From: Polyangia bacterium
GTDB taxonomy: Bacteria > Myxococcota_A > Polyangia > Polyangiales > Polyangiaceae
DNA: 64,000 nt
Reading direction: 5' to 3'
Assembly (NCBI GenBank): GCA_030426145.1
Contig: JAUHZF010000005.1
Coordinates: 1 to 64,000, forward strand
Part shown: piece after piece, positions 26,083 to 35,461 of the stretch
Layout: each line of letters starts with the position of its first letter
How positions within the stretch are numbered: the first letter of the stretch is position 1
Position numbers and translations under genes: made by a program
The notes under the pieces: generated by a model
Told to the model about the DNA's origin: nothing
The model's database searches: none
Seen by the model: the letters and a program-made list of their open reading frames with translations, nothing else

Positions 26083-26904
26083 ATGCTGGACCCGTGGTTC
26101 CTGTCGCCTAGAGGGGCCCTCCTGCTCGAGCGACCCGAGCTCGCGGCGGGCACGACGGTCCTCTGCGGGTTTGCCGACCCCACGCAGGAGGGGCGCCCCT
26201 CCGAAGACCGCGCCCTGGTCTGGTCCGAGGGAAAGCGCACCGTTCTGGCGGTGGCCGACGGGGCAGGAGGGCACGCGTCTGGCGGGCGCGCGGCCGAGCT
26301 CGCGGTAGAAGCCGTCGCGGCTTCGATCACCGACGACGATGCCCCGGATGCGCTCCGGCACGCGGTCCTCGATGCCTTCGACGTCGCCAACCGACGGGTA
26401 GCGGACCTCGGGGTGGGCGCGGCCACGACCCTCGCCGTGGCCGTGCTCGATGGCCCTCGGCTTCGAGCACTCCACTGCGGCGACTCCACCCTGCTCGTGG
26501 TCGGGGGGCGCGGCGTCGTCCGCCTGGCCACCGTCGCGCACTCCCCAGTCGGCTACGCCGTCGAAGCGGGATGGCTCGACGACGACGAGGCGCTCCTTCA
26601 CGAGGAGCGACACCTCGTGTCCAACATGCTCGGCAACCCGGAGATGCGTGTCGAGGTGCACACCCCACTCCGCCTCCGACCCCGCGATACGGTGCTGTTG
26701 GCGACCGATGGTGTCTTCGACAACTTGCAGGTCGAAGAGGTCGCGGAGTTGGTACGCAAAGGCCCGCTTCCGGAGGTCGCCAGGGCGCTCGCCGACGCTT
26801 GCCGCGCGCGCATGCTGACGCCCCGCGATGGCTTCCCGAGCAAACCGGACGACACCACCTTCGTTCTCTATCGGTGCGGAAGCGCCAGGAAGGCCGCGAC
26901 GTGA
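26083..26904 (+). CDS. PP2C-family Ser/Thr phosphatase
   Basis: 273 aa. All PP2C landmarks are present: SEDRALV, the metal-binding VADGAGGHASG, GAATTLAVAVL, LHCGDSTLLVV, LLATDGVFDNL and KPDDTTFVLY with the final metal Asp. No membrane segment, so it acts in the cytoplasm. Its stop overlaps the GTG of a minimal kinase gene (26901) by 4 bases, so the pair is translationally coupled; the phosphatase probably reverses that kinase's action. Confidence 0.93.
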   Translation: MLDPWFLSPRGALLLERPELAAGTTVLCGFADPTQEGRPSEDRALVWSEGKRTVLAVADGAGGHASGGRAAELAVEAVAASITDDDAPDALRHAVLDAFDVANRRVADLGVGAATTLAVAVLDGPRLRALHCGDSTLLVVGGRGVVRLATVAHSPVGYAVEAGWLDDDEALLHEERHLVSNMLGNPEMRVEVHTPLRLRPRDTVLLATDGVFDNLQVEEVAELVRKGPLPEVARALADACRARMLTPRDGFPSKPDDTTFVLYRCGSARKAAT

Positions 26905-27629
26905 CACGAGTCAATGGGTTCGACCTGCAACACGGCCAAGCGCTGGCGAGCGCATACATCGTCGAGGAGCGGCTCGGCAGTGGGTGGGAAGGGGAGGTCT
27001 ATCGCGTTCGCGAGCGGCACACCTCCATCCGCCGAGCCGTGAAGCTCTTCTTTCCTCAGCGCAACCGGAACAACACCACCCTGCGCCGGTACGCGACCAA
27101 GCTCGATCGATTGCGCCGCTGTCCGATGGTGATCCGATACCTTCACACCGAGACCATCGAGTACGAAGGCCATCGGGTGAGCTGCCTCGTGAGCGAGCTC
27201 GTCGAGGGCCCCGTCCTGAGCCGCTACGTGGCGAGCCTGCCGCGCAAACGGATGGAACCCTTCGAGGCGCTGAGTCTGGTGCACGCCCTCAGCCTCGGCC
27301 TGGAGGAGATCCACCTCGCCGGCGAGTATCACGGCGATCTGCACGATGGGAACGTGTTCATCGAGCGCGAGGGCGTCTTCTTTCGCCCCAAGGTGTTCGA
27401 CTTCTTCCACCGTGGTCGCAAGCGCACCACCTATCAGCGCGAGGACATCGTCGACTTGGTGCGCCTGCTCTACGATGCGCTGGGGGGCGCGAGCACCTAC
27501 AAGCAACAGCCGGACTACATCAAGTCCATCTGTCGCGGGCTACGGAACGACCTCGTCCGTCGGCAGTTCCCGACCGCGACGCATCTGCGCCACCACCTCG
27601 AATCCTTCGAGTGGCACCTCGAGGCATGA
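26901..27629 (+). CDS. Minimal protein kinase paired with PP2C
   Basis: 242 aa, a bare kinase domain without membrane segment or tail. The loop GSGWEGEV, AVKLF (Lys48), catalytic loop HGDLHDGN (144-151) and metal site DFF (167-169 instead of DFG) are seen. The HGD loop and the missing APE motif set it apart from the window's Hanks kinases and recall atypical small-molecule or LPS-type kinases. It starts with a GTG inside the phosphatase stop. Its substrate could be a protein or a small molecule; context favours a protein cycled by the phosphatase. Confidence 0.88.
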   Translation: MTRVNGFDLQHGQALASAYIVEERLGSGWEGEVYRVRERHTSIRRAVKLFFPQRNRNNTTLRRYATKLDRLRRCPMVIRYLHTETIEYEGHRVSCLVSELVEGPVLSRYVASLPRKRMEPFEALSLVHALSLGLEEIHLAGEYHGDLHDGNVFIEREGVFFRPKVFDFFHRGRKRTTYQREDIVDLVRLLYDALGGASTYKQQPDYIKSICRGLRNDLVRRQFPTATHLRHHLESFEWHLEA

Positions 27630-27657
27630 GCCGCAGCCCTCGTGGCGGGATCCCGTC

Positions 27658-29997
27658 CTACGGCGCGACGAAGACGCAGGCGCGCTGGCTGGGCACGTTG
27701 CCCCCGGTGCAGTGGCCCATCACGTCGACGTAGCCTGCGGGCGGGGTGTACGACTTGTCGGCGTCGCGGTTGATGGCGACGTAGACCTCGTCGTCTTCGT
27801 AGGTGACCTTGTAGACCCAGAACCAATCCTCGAGCAGGACGTTCTGGCGGGTGCCGCGGCGGAGGGCCTTGTGGGCTTCGCGCACCTTGCCGAGCAGCTG
27901 GGCGTGTAGCAGCGACGCTTGTGCGTCGGCGTCGAGGTTGGTGAAGCGCATCATCTCCCGGTTGTCGGGATCGGGGCCGCCGAAGGTGCCGATGTCGTCG
28001 CCCTGGTAGAGCATCGGGATGTTGCCGGGCGAGGTGAAGAGGAAAGCCTGGGCCAGGCGTAGCCGCTGGTGATCCCCGCCGGCTTCGGTGAGGGCGCGGA
28101 CCTGGTCGTGGTTGCCGAAGAAGTTCCCCATGATGGCGCCGGGGTAGCCCGCCTGCTGCCCGAAGAAGGTGGGCTGCGCCGTGAGGTAGGCGGTGTCGTT
28201 GGGGATGGACCAGTTGGCGAGGTCACGCACGCTCATCTGGTAGGTGAGCAACGCCGCCTTGGCGCGCTGATAGTACTCCTCGTCGACTTGGCCCTGCACC
28301 ATGTCGGCCCGCACGTGGTAGCGGGCCCAGCCGCCGAGGGACTCGCCGACCATGTAGAAGATGGTCGCCTCGTCGGAGAGGTCGTGATTGTCGACCGTGG
28401 TCTCGATCTGCTCCACCACCGCCGTCTTCAGGGCGCGGGTGAAGCTGTCGCTCATGTGCTTGAGGGCGTCGGCCCGGAACCCGTCGAAGTTGAACTCCTC
28501 GATCATCCAGATGGCGTGATCGACCACGGCCTGCACGGCGGCCGGATTCCCCTCGTAGTCGAAGTCCGGCATCTCGGTCGTGAACCAACAGTCCACGCGA
28601 TGCTGGTCCCAGTTGCCGTCGCAAGGGTTGTAGCCGAAGAACCAGTTCGGGTTCTGGGCGTAGAGCTGCGCCTCCGACTGCACGTGATTGGCCACGAAGT
28701 CGGGGATGACGCGAATGCCCTTGAGGTGCGCCTTCTCGACCAGCTCGTGCAGCTCGGCCTCGGTGCCGAAGGCGGTCTCGATGGGCGTGCTGTAGCCGAG
28801 CGTGTTCTCGTTCGTGTAGCCGGTGACGATGGGGTGGTAGGAGTGGTAGCTGGAGAAGCGACGGTTGTCGCCGAGGCCGACCGCCGGCTGCGAGTTGTGC
28901 GAGTTGAGCAGCGGTGAGCTGATCCACAGGGTGTTGATCCCCATGTCGGTGAAGTAGCCGTCTTCGATCTTGTCGATGATCCCGCGGAAGTCGCCGCCCT
29001 GCCATTGGCTGCGCATGTCATCGACCTCGGCGAGGGTGCCCGCGTTGTTGTCGATGTCGTTGCTCGTATCGCCGTTGAGCCAACGGTCGGTCATGATCTG
29101 GTAGAGGATTCCATCCTTCCAGCTGAAGTCGGCGTAGCGAATGCCCTCGCCCACCCAGAGTGGAACGAAGAGCGGCCGGATGCTCGCGCCCTGGGTGTCC
29201 TTCAGCCGCAGCAGCACGCTGTACTTCGAAGGCTCGAGGCTCGCGCGAGAGATGTAAAACGTCTGCGTCGCCGAATCATAGGCGGCGTCGATGTCGAGAG
29301 TGTCGGCGTTGAGGCGCAGCTCGCTGGCATCGAGGTCGAGGGCGGCTGCCCCGTCGTAGCGAATCACCGCCGCGACGCCTGAGACCGTGGTGGTGGTGCA
29401 GAAGGTGAAGTCGCCGCTCGGGCGGTCGGGGGTGCACGCGGCCTGGCAGGTGCCGTCGGCGGGGTCGCACAGCTCGCCCTGGCCACACATGACACCAGCG
29501 CAGTTGTCCTGCACGCAGGTGAGGGCGTTGGGGTCGAAGAGGTAGCCGGTGTCGCAGTCGCAGCGCTGCTCGAGCTCGTTGCAGCTGCCCATGCCGCAGT
29601 CGATGTTCTCGCAGAAGTCGCCCGGGAGCGCGTCGTAGATCTCGCCCTCCTTCACCCAGAACTCGCGGAGGGTGGTGGTGTAGTTCTGCTCGCCGTTGTT
29701 GTCCCAGGTGTCGGCGCCATCGTTGAAGGCGAACTCGACCCCGCGCCCTTCGTCGTGCTCGAAGGTGAACCAGGCCCCGCCCTCGGGCTCCATGGCTACG
29801 CCCGGCAGGTCGGTCCACTTCGAGGTGACCCGGAAGTGCATGTAGGGCTGCTGCCAATCGGAGAAGTAGTGCGCGATGAAGCCCTGGTCCTCGGGCACGC
29901 CGCCGTTGCCCTTGGGGATGACGTCATCGTCGGTGCAGCCGGCCAGGGCTGCGGTGATCACCAAGATGGACAGCTTGAGCTTCGACGAAGAGATCAT
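27658..29997 (-). CDS. GH13 alpha-amylase-family lipoprotein with CBM25 and EGF-like insert
   Basis: 779 aa. A lipobox AALAGC anchors it outside the cytoplasm. A CBM25-like starch-binding module follows (FAFNDGADTWDNNGEQNY, about 85-115), then a Cys-rich EGF-like stretch (CENIDCGMGSC, CDCDTGYLFD). The catalytic barrel has the four GH13 regions: DFVANHV, GFRADALKH (nucleophile Asp), VGES (acid/base Glu) and GNHDQ. It probably hydrolyses alpha-glucans at the cell surface. The ATG at 29997 gives a good lipoprotein leader; a longer frame starts at 30048. Confidence 0.93.
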   Translation of the reverse strand: MISSSKLKLSILVITAALAGCTDDDVIPKGNGGVPEDQGFIAHYFSDWQQPYMHFRVTSKWTDLPGVAMEPEGGAWFTFEHDEGRGVEFAFNDGADTWDNNGEQNYTTTLREFWVKEGEIYDALPGDFCENIDCGMGSCNELEQRCDCDTGYLFDPNALTCVQDNCAGVMCGQGELCDPADGTCQAACTPDRPSGDFTFCTTTTVSGVAAVIRYDGAAALDLDASELRLNADTLDIDAAYDSATQTFYISRASLEPSKYSVLLRLKDTQGASIRPLFVPLWVGEGIRYADFSWKDGILYQIMTDRWLNGDTSNDIDNNAGTLAEVDDMRSQWQGGDFRGIIDKIEDGYFTDMGINTLWISSPLLNSHNSQPAVGLGDNRRFSSYHSYHPIVTGYTNENTLGYSTPIETAFGTEAELHELVEKAHLKGIRVIPDFVANHVQSEAQLYAQNPNWFFGYNPCDGNWDQHRVDCWFTTEMPDFDYEGNPAAVQAVVDHAIWMIEEFNFDGFRADALKHMSDSFTRALKTAVVEQIETTVDNHDLSDEATIFYMVGESLGGWARYHVRADMVQGQVDEEYYQRAKAALLTYQMSVRDLANWSIPNDTAYLTAQPTFFGQQAGYPGAIMGNFFGNHDQVRALTEAGGDHQRLRLAQAFLFTSPGNIPMLYQGDDIGTFGGPDPDNREMMRFTNLDADAQASLLHAQLLGKVREAHKALRRGTRQNVLLEDWFWVYKVTYEDDEVYVAINRDADKSYTPPAGYVDVMGHCTGGNVPSQRACVFVAP

Positions 29998-30063
29998 GGC
30001 GCGCTGGACCGGGAGAAAAAGCGTAACCCAGTTCTGAGTTACTATCATGGTTTGGCGGCCCGG

Positions 30064-30951
30064 TCAGCTCTGATGCTGCCGGAAGTGCCGGTACAGGTGC
30101 TCCCACCGCTGGTGGAGCTCCCCGTCCTCGTCGAATCTCTCTTGCCACATCTCATCGAGCTCGGCCCGCATCTCCGGGCTGCCGATGCCGTAGTCGACCA
30201 TGGTCGCGAAGACCTTGTCCGGCGAGGCCGAGCACGCTGCGCAGAACGAAGCGTAGAGCTCGACATCATTGGCGATACTCCGGTCTGGGGTGCCGCTCGC
30301 GCGCCGTCGCGCCGGTGGAGGCGGCGGTGCTTTGGGCTTCGCCTGGGGCACGAATCGCTCCTTGGGCGGTTCCGCCGGCGGAGCGGGTTGGGCAGGGGCT
30401 TGTTGAGGTGTCGGCGCCTGCGGGTACGAGCCCGGCGGCGCCTGCGCGGGCTGGGCGTAGCCTCCCGACGGTGGTTGGTAGCCTGGATGTGCGGGCCCGT
30501 AGCCAGGAGGGGGTGCGGCGTAGGCACCACCGGACCCCGTGTTGGGGGCGGTGCCGGGAGGCGGCTGATGTGGCGGGTAGCCACTCTGGTGGCCGGCTTG
30601 CACGAAGCCGACCTGAGGCGTTTGCGCGGCACCGGGAGCGAGGTCGCCGAGGGTCGGCTTGACTGGCTCGCTGCTGCGGATCCAACCCGGCGGCCGCGGG
30701 CCCATGTCGTCGGTGCGCAGCTCGCCGTGTTTGGCCCGCATGGCACCCCAGGCCGTGTTGATGCGCTCCCAGTTGGGGCCGCTGCTCGACTGAAGCCCCA
30801 CCCAGACCGCCTGCAACAGCTCCTTGGCCATCTCGAGGTCGGGCGGATTGACCGACCCTGGCAGCCCGTTTCGTCGCCCGAAGTCGTTCAGCGCCGACTT
30901 CGGCGTCACCAGCAACTCCCGCATCAGCTCCGCAGCCCGCTCTGGCGTCAT
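30064..30951 (-). CDS. Hypothetical protein with a Pro/Gly/Tyr-rich linker
   Basis: 295 aa. Two conserved-looking helical ends (about 1-80 and 225-295) flank a low-complexity linker of about 140 residues rich in Pro, Gly, Ala, Gln and Tyr. No signal peptide or membrane segment. The C-terminal part is acidic and aromatic (ELDEMWQERFDEDGEL). I recognise no family. It follows the TatD gene in the same direction with a 56-base gap. Confidence 0.65.
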   Translation of the reverse strand: MTPERAAELMRELLVTPKSALNDFGRRNGLPGSVNPPDLEMAKELLQAVWVGLQSSSGPNWERINTAWGAMRAKHGELRTDDMGPRPPGWIRSSEPVKPTLGDLAPGAAQTPQVGFVQAGHQSGYPPHQPPPGTAPNTGSGGAYAAPPPGYGPAHPGYQPPSGGYAQPAQAPPGSYPQAPTPQQAPAQPAPPAEPPKERFVPQAKPKAPPPPPARRRASGTPDRSIANDVELYASFCAACSASPDKVFATMVDYGIGSPEMRAELDEMWQERFDEDGELHQRWEHLYRHFRQHQS

Positions 30952-31007
30952 CCCCCTGGTTTTATCACCAACCCCGCGCGGGGCAGCCTCGAAGCGAAGC
31001 GGCGAGG

Positions 31008-31811
31008 CTAGGGGCGGGCGCGGAAGACGGCTTCGTAGTTGTCGGCGAGCTGACTTTGCACCTCGTCGAGGGTCACGTCCCACAGCTCCGAGGCGAAGGC
31101 AGCGGTTCCGGCGACGTTGGCGGGCTCGTTGTCGCGCTCGCGGTCGGGGCCCAGGTAGGGGCAGTCGGTTTCGAGCAGCACCCGCTCGCGGGGGAGGGTC
31201 TCGAGCATGCGGGTGAAGGCCTGGTTGCGGCGCACGTTGGCGGGGATGCTCAGCCAGTGGCCGTGGTCGGCGATCTGTCGGGCGAGCTTCACCTTGCCCC
31301 CGAAGCAGTGCCACACGACCCGCTCGGCCCCCATCTCCTTCAGCACCTCGAAAGCATGACGCTCGCGCTTGCGGGTGTGGATGATGATGGGTTTGTCAGC
31401 GTCGAGCGCGACCTGCACCAGCTGGCGGAAGATCTCCTCCTGACGGGCCCAGAGCGGCTCGGGCACCCAGTAGCCGTCGAGACCGATCTCACCCACGGCG
31501 AAGGCTTCGTCCACGTGCTCCCGCACCCACGCCACGGCCTCCTCTGCGGGGACCGCAGGGGCGTCGCGGGGGTAGTCCACCCCCATGGCGTCCATCTCCG
31601 GCAGTACCGCGTCGACGGGGTAGAACCCGAAGCAAGGGCGGATGACGTCGTACGTCTCGGCCGCCTCCTTTACCGCCTGGTTGTCGGAGGGGTTGAGCCC
31701 GTTGCTCAAAATGGACGTCACCCCCGCTTCTTGCGCACGGGCCACGATGGCCTCCAAGTGCGGGAAGAGCTTGGGGTGCGTGAGGTGCGCATGTACGTCG
31801 AACCAGCCCAC
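31008..31811 (-). CDS. TatD-family metal-dependent hydrolase (DNase-like)
   Basis: 267 aa from a GTG at 31811, giving the family-typical start (V/M)GWFDVHAHL. TatD metal ligands are visible: DVHAHL, GEIGLDGYW, IIHTRKRE, WHCFGG and ETDCPYL. Members are 3'-5' exonucleases or D-aminoacyl hydrolases; the exact activity is unknown. An ATG at 31853 would add 14 residues but leave only nine bases to the divergent ABC1 gene, so the GTG is preferred. Confidence 0.9.
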   Translation of the reverse strand: MGWFDVHAHLTHPKLFPHLEAIVARAQEAGVTSILSNGLNPSDNQAVKEAAETYDVIRPCFGFYPVDAVLPEMDAMGVDYPRDAPAVPAEEAVAWVREHVDEAFAVGEIGLDGYWVPEPLWARQEEIFRQLVQVALDADKPIIIHTRKRERHAFEVLKEMGAERVVWHCFGGKVKLARQIADHGHWLSIPANVRRNQAFTRMLETLPRERVLLETDCPYLGPDRERDNEPANVAGTAAFASELWDVTLDEVQSQLADNYEAVFRARP

Positions 31812-31862
31812 GCGCGCACTTTGTATCGGGGCGCCGCGCCGCGCCACGTACATATTTGGCCC

Positions 31863-33140
31863 ATGGCCGACGACCCTCCCTCCTGGTCCCTGCCGCGCAA
31901 GGGGCGCGGATGGGCTTCTGCCAAGGCTGCGCTCAAGCTCGGCCGCGTGGCTGCGCGCGGCATGACGGGGCGCTCCACCGAGGAACTCGCCCGGGCGCTC
32001 GGCGACCAGCTCGACGGCATGAAGGGACTGGCGATGAAGGTGGGGCAGATCCTGAGCTACATGGACACGCCGCTGCCCGACGATCTTCGCGCGCAGCTGG
32101 CGCGACTCCAGACGGGCATGAGCCACCGGCCGTGGCCCGAAGTCGCCGTGCAGCTCGAGGCGGAGCTCGGCATGCCCGCCGCGGAGGCCTTCGATGCGGT
32201 CGACCCCGAGCCCGTCGCGGCCGCGTCCATCGGTCAGGTACACCGAGGCCGCTACCGCGACCAAGCCGTCGCCATCAAAGTACGCCACCCCGGGGTCGAG
32301 GAGACCTTTCGCAGCGACACCGACGCGCTACGCCGCGTGGCCGGCCTCGCGTCCGTGGCGAGCACGGTCGACGGTACGGGCATCATCGACGAGATGGCCG
32401 CCCGCCTCGCCGAAGAGTGTGACTACGCGCGCGAGGCCAGGGCCCAGCGCCTCTTCGCGAAGGCCTTCGCCGACGACCCCGAGATCCACATCCCGGCCGT
32501 CGTCCCCGAGCGCTCCACCGGCGCCGTGCTCACCTCTGCCTGGTGCGATGGCGACGACTTCGAGACGCTGAAGCAAGCGTCGCCCGAGCGACGTCGAGCG
32601 GCGGCCCACATCATGGCGCGCATGGCCTACCGCAGCCTGTTCGTGCACGCCGCGGTGCAGGCTGACCCTCACCCGGGGAACTACCTCTTCCAGCCTGAGC
32701 GCGTGGTCTTCATCGACTTCGGCTGCGTGCGCTTCTTCGAGCGCTCGCTCGTAGAGGCCCATCGTGCGCTCGCCACGTGCGTGCTGGAAAACCGCCGTGA
32801 CGACTTCCCCGCCGCCCTCGACGCGACGGGTGGCATCGGACGGCATCGCGGCTTCGACTTCGACCACGAGTGGCGGGTCCAGCGGCACACCTGGGCGCCG
32901 TTCATGCAGCCCGACTTCCGCTTCACCAAAGCCTTCCTCACCGAAGGCAACGACCTCTACGGCCCCATGGCCCCCAACAGCCGCACTCGTGCCCTTCCGC
33001 CCCCCGCCATGTGGATCATGCGCCTCGTGTGGGGACTCTACGCCGTGCTCCAACGACTCGAGGTCCCCCTCGATCTCGGCCCGATCGCTCGGGCCTGTCT
33101 CGAAGAGGACCTCGACCCCCTCCCACCGATCGGGGAGTGA
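31863..33140 (+). CDS. ABC1/AarF (UbiB-type) atypical kinase
   Basis: 425 aa. The ABC1 signatures are present: MKVGQILS (KxGQ motif), AAASIGQVHRG (Ala-rich loop), AIKVRHPG, QADPHPGN catalytic loop and IDFGC. Members are ATPases/kinases needed for ubiquinone or isoprenoid lipid metabolism; no biosynthetic partner lies nearby. It is divergent from the TatD gene and convergent with a lipoprotein gene 12 bases from its stop. Confidence 0.92.
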   Translation: MADDPPSWSLPRKGRGWASAKAALKLGRVAARGMTGRSTEELARALGDQLDGMKGLAMKVGQILSYMDTPLPDDLRAQLARLQTGMSHRPWPEVAVQLEAELGMPAAEAFDAVDPEPVAAASIGQVHRGRYRDQAVAIKVRHPGVEETFRSDTDALRRVAGLASVASTVDGTGIIDEMAARLAEECDYAREARAQRLFAKAFADDPEIHIPAVVPERSTGAVLTSAWCDGDDFETLKQASPERRRAAAHIMARMAYRSLFVHAAVQADPHPGNYLFQPERVVFIDFGCVRFFERSLVEAHRALATCVLENRRDDFPAALDATGGIGRHRGFDFDHEWRVQRHTWAPFMQPDFRFTKAFLTEGNDLYGPMAPNSRTRALPPPAMWIMRLVWGLYAVLQRLEVPLDLGPIARACLEEDLDPLPPIGE

Positions 33141-33152
33141 GCCTCGATGCGG

Positions 33153-34802
33153 CTACGGCTGGGAGCAGATCCCGGTGTTGGGACCGCACTGGAGGCCGCC
33201 GCAGCCCGCATCGGACGTACACGGGGCGAGGCAGACGCCTTGGTTGTTCTGAATGATGGCGCATTGCATGCCCACCGCCTCACACTCGGCCTGCGTGGTG
33301 CAATCCATGACACACACGTTGTCCGTGCCGAGGTTCGGGTCGCCGCTGAAGCAGAGCCCGCTCAAGAACTGCGAACCGGTCGTGGCGGGATCGCAGTCGT
33401 CGCTGCTGTCGCAGAACTGACCTGGCCCCTGGCCCATGTTGCCCTCGAAGGCTCCGCAGACGCCAGCGGTGCACTCGCCCTTGGCGGCGAGCAGGGCGCA
33501 GTCGTCGCGGCTGCTGCATCCACTCCCTGCGGTCAGGGTGACCGTGATGTCGTAGCTCACCGAAGCGGGCGTGTTGGGATCGTTGTCGTAGTACGAGGCC
33601 AGCACGAAGTAGGTGCCGGCGGGGAGCCCCGAGACCGACAGAACCTCGGGGTTGTCCACGGTGGCCCGTACCGCCCAGAGCTCTCCGGTGGCGTCGTACA
33701 CCTGGTAGTCGACGTCGCCATCGGCCAAGCCGCCGGCCTGGTTGACGCTGAGGCTTGCCGCCTCCCCGGTGGCCACCGTGAAGGTGAACCAGTCGACATC
33801 GGCCGGCCCGTTGGGCCCGCCGTCGCAGATGCTCTCGGTGATGGGCACCCCGCTCGTGAGCACCTCGGCGTTGCCCGACGTGTCGTTGTCGCCGGCGACG
33901 TCGTCACCGCAGCTGGCCACGGGAGCGCTCGTCGCGCACACGCCGGCCTCGGCGCCGAGGGCCGGACATACCTCCGGTCCCGTGCAGTCTCCGTCCAACA
34001 CGCAGCTCGTACGCGGGCTCAGCACCAGGCTGTAGGCGGCATCGCCCGCGCCATCCATGGGACTGCCGAAGGCGCGGAGCAGCACGCAGTAGTCGCTGCC
34101 CGGCGTGAGCTCTCGTGCCACGGCCAGCTCGCTCGAGGGGTCGGTCGAGTCTCCGATGCCCAAGTTGGTGCCGGCACAATCGCTGACCGCGATGTCGATG
34201 TCGGTCACGCCGTCATCGGTCCAGGTTGCGGCGGCGGCGATCGCCGACGATGTGGCCGTGAATCGGAACCAGTCGTCGTCGAAGACACATGCGTTGCCCA
34301 TCGACGTCGCCCCCTCGGTGACGACGGTGGCCATGGTCTCGTCGTTGTTGTCTTCGTTGGCATCGCCGCCGCAGTCGGGGGTGACCACGCAGCGATTCGT
34401 CGCCGCATCACAGCGCCCGAAGCCGTCGACCTGACAGTCGACGTTGCCGAACGCGGGATCACAGCCGCAGAACAAGGGGCCACCCATGCCGCCGTCCCAG
34501 CACCACTGACCGTTGGTGTTGGTGGCGCAGGCCATGTCGTAGGTCTCGGCCGCGGTGCACTCCGACACCACGCTCATGCAGTTGGCGTCGCAGAGGCTGG
34601 TGTTGGGGGGCTCACACTGCTCACCGGCCTCGATGACCCCGTTGCCGCACGCAGGGGCTTGGCCCCCGGTGCCCCCGGTTCCCGCCACGGTGCCTCCGGT
34701 GCCTCCGGTCCCACCCGTGGGGTCGACAGGGTCATCGCTACCACATGCGGCGGCGGCCACGGCCACCACCACGAAACTCACGAACAAATGACGTCCAAGC
34801 AA
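33153..34802 (-). CDS. Lipoprotein with DUF4215-like repeat and pre-peptidase C-terminal domains
   Basis: 549 aa. A TTG at 34802 is preceded by GGAAAGAG at good spacing. The signal ends AAAAC; a Gly/Thr linker follows, then CGNGVIEAGEQCEPPN, the myxococcal Cys-rich DUF4215-type repeat. Two PPC-like beta domains (DDDWFRFTATSS about 175-250; DVDWFTFTVATG about 305-400) are followed by Cys-rich repeats to the C-terminus. PPC domains usually sit on secreted enzymes or adhesins; no catalytic domain is seen, so a surface-binding role is likely. Nothing shows its regulation. Confidence 0.88.
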   Translation of the reverse strand: MLGRHLFVSFVVVAVAAAACGSDDPVDPTGGTGGTGGTVAGTGGTGGQAPACGNGVIEAGEQCEPPNTSLCDANCMSVVSECTAAETYDMACATNTNGQWCWDGGMGGPLFCGCDPAFGNVDCQVDGFGRCDAATNRCVVTPDCGGDANEDNNDETMATVVTEGATSMGNACVFDDDWFRFTATSSAIAAAATWTDDGVTDIDIAVSDCAGTNLGIGDSTDPSSELAVARELTPGSDYCVLLRAFGSPMDGAGDAAYSLVLSPRTSCVLDGDCTGPEVCPALGAEAGVCATSAPVASCGDDVAGDNDTSGNAEVLTSGVPITESICDGGPNGPADVDWFTFTVATGEAASLSVNQAGGLADGDVDYQVYDATGELWAVRATVDNPEVLSVSGLPAGTYFVLASYYDNDPNTPASVSYDITVTLTAGSGCSSRDDCALLAAKGECTAGVCGAFEGNMGQGPGQFCDSSDDCDPATTGSQFLSGLCFSGDPNLGTDNVCVMDCTTQAECEAVGMQCAIIQNNQGVCLAPCTSDAGCGGLQCGPNTGICSQP

Positions 34803-34853
34803 GGTCTCTTTCCTTTCAGCGAGCCCCTACACAGCCGCATAACCGACTGCGGG

Positions 34854-35337
34854 TCAAGGGAGCTCTGGAGACCAGCCGCGCCAACGCAAACCCTCTGCGC
34901 CCTCCACCACGACGATACGTCGTTCGGATTCGATGTCGCGAACGACCAGCGTGCCCGGCGCCTGTTGATAGGCATACGCAGCGCTGTCCGAGCGCCAGTA
35001 GCGAGCGAATCGAGTGGACACGACCTGAAGCTCGACGGTGGTCGTCGTCAGGGACTCCAGGTCGAGCAGAGCGAGGGCCTCGGTCTCAGTGCGGTAGAGA
35101 TAGAGGTCGCCCGACGGCGAGAAATTGGCCTCGTCGGGGGTGACATTCTGGTGCGTAGCAAGGGCCGTGGGAGCCATCGCGGGGCCCCAGACCGTGACCT
35201 CGTAGCCGGCGAGGTCGAGGTCAGTAGTCAGACGACGCTCGAGGCTCTCCACGATCCTCGGCGGGCGGCCCACCATCGATCAGCACCTTCGAGCCGCAGC
35301 CCATCACCAGCGGCAACAACGCCAACCATGCGCGCAT
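34854..35337 (-). pseudogene. Lipoprotein gene broken by a frameshift near 35240-35276
   Basis: From the ATG at 35337 the frame reads MRAWLALLPLVMGCGSKVL, a perfect lipoprotein leader (lipobox VMGC), but it stops after about 39 codons. The continuing frame, which a gene finder would start at 35276 (MVGRPPRIVESLE), runs 140 aa with beta-propeller/TolB-like flavour (NFSPSGDLYLYRTET) to 34854. The two frames overlap in the GC-rich stretch GGGCCGCCCGCCGAGG and are off by one base, so a single-base error or mutation separates signal from body. A sigma-54-like promoter and an activator-site candidate precede it. Confidence 0.75.
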
Positions 35338-35389
35338 CACCGCCAACCTACCTCACGCACTGCGTTGGTCACCATGGGGCCGAGCCGTA

Positions 35390-35404
35390 GCAAGTCGCGG
35401 GCCA
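35390..35404 (-). promoter_or_regulatory. Candidate sigma-54 promoter (-24/-12)
   Basis: Minus strand TGGCCCGCGACTTGC matches TGGCACG-N4-TTGC with one mismatch and the correct GG-N10-GC spacing. It would start transcription near 35378, 41 bases before the lipoprotein ATG at 35337. The palindrome at 35462-35477 is centred 67 bp upstream of the -24 GG. Confidence 0.65.
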
Positions 35405-35461
35405 ATGGCAGTGGAGGAGCTTTCCTGGACTTGCTTCGAGGCCCCATGCCCGAGAACGTCA

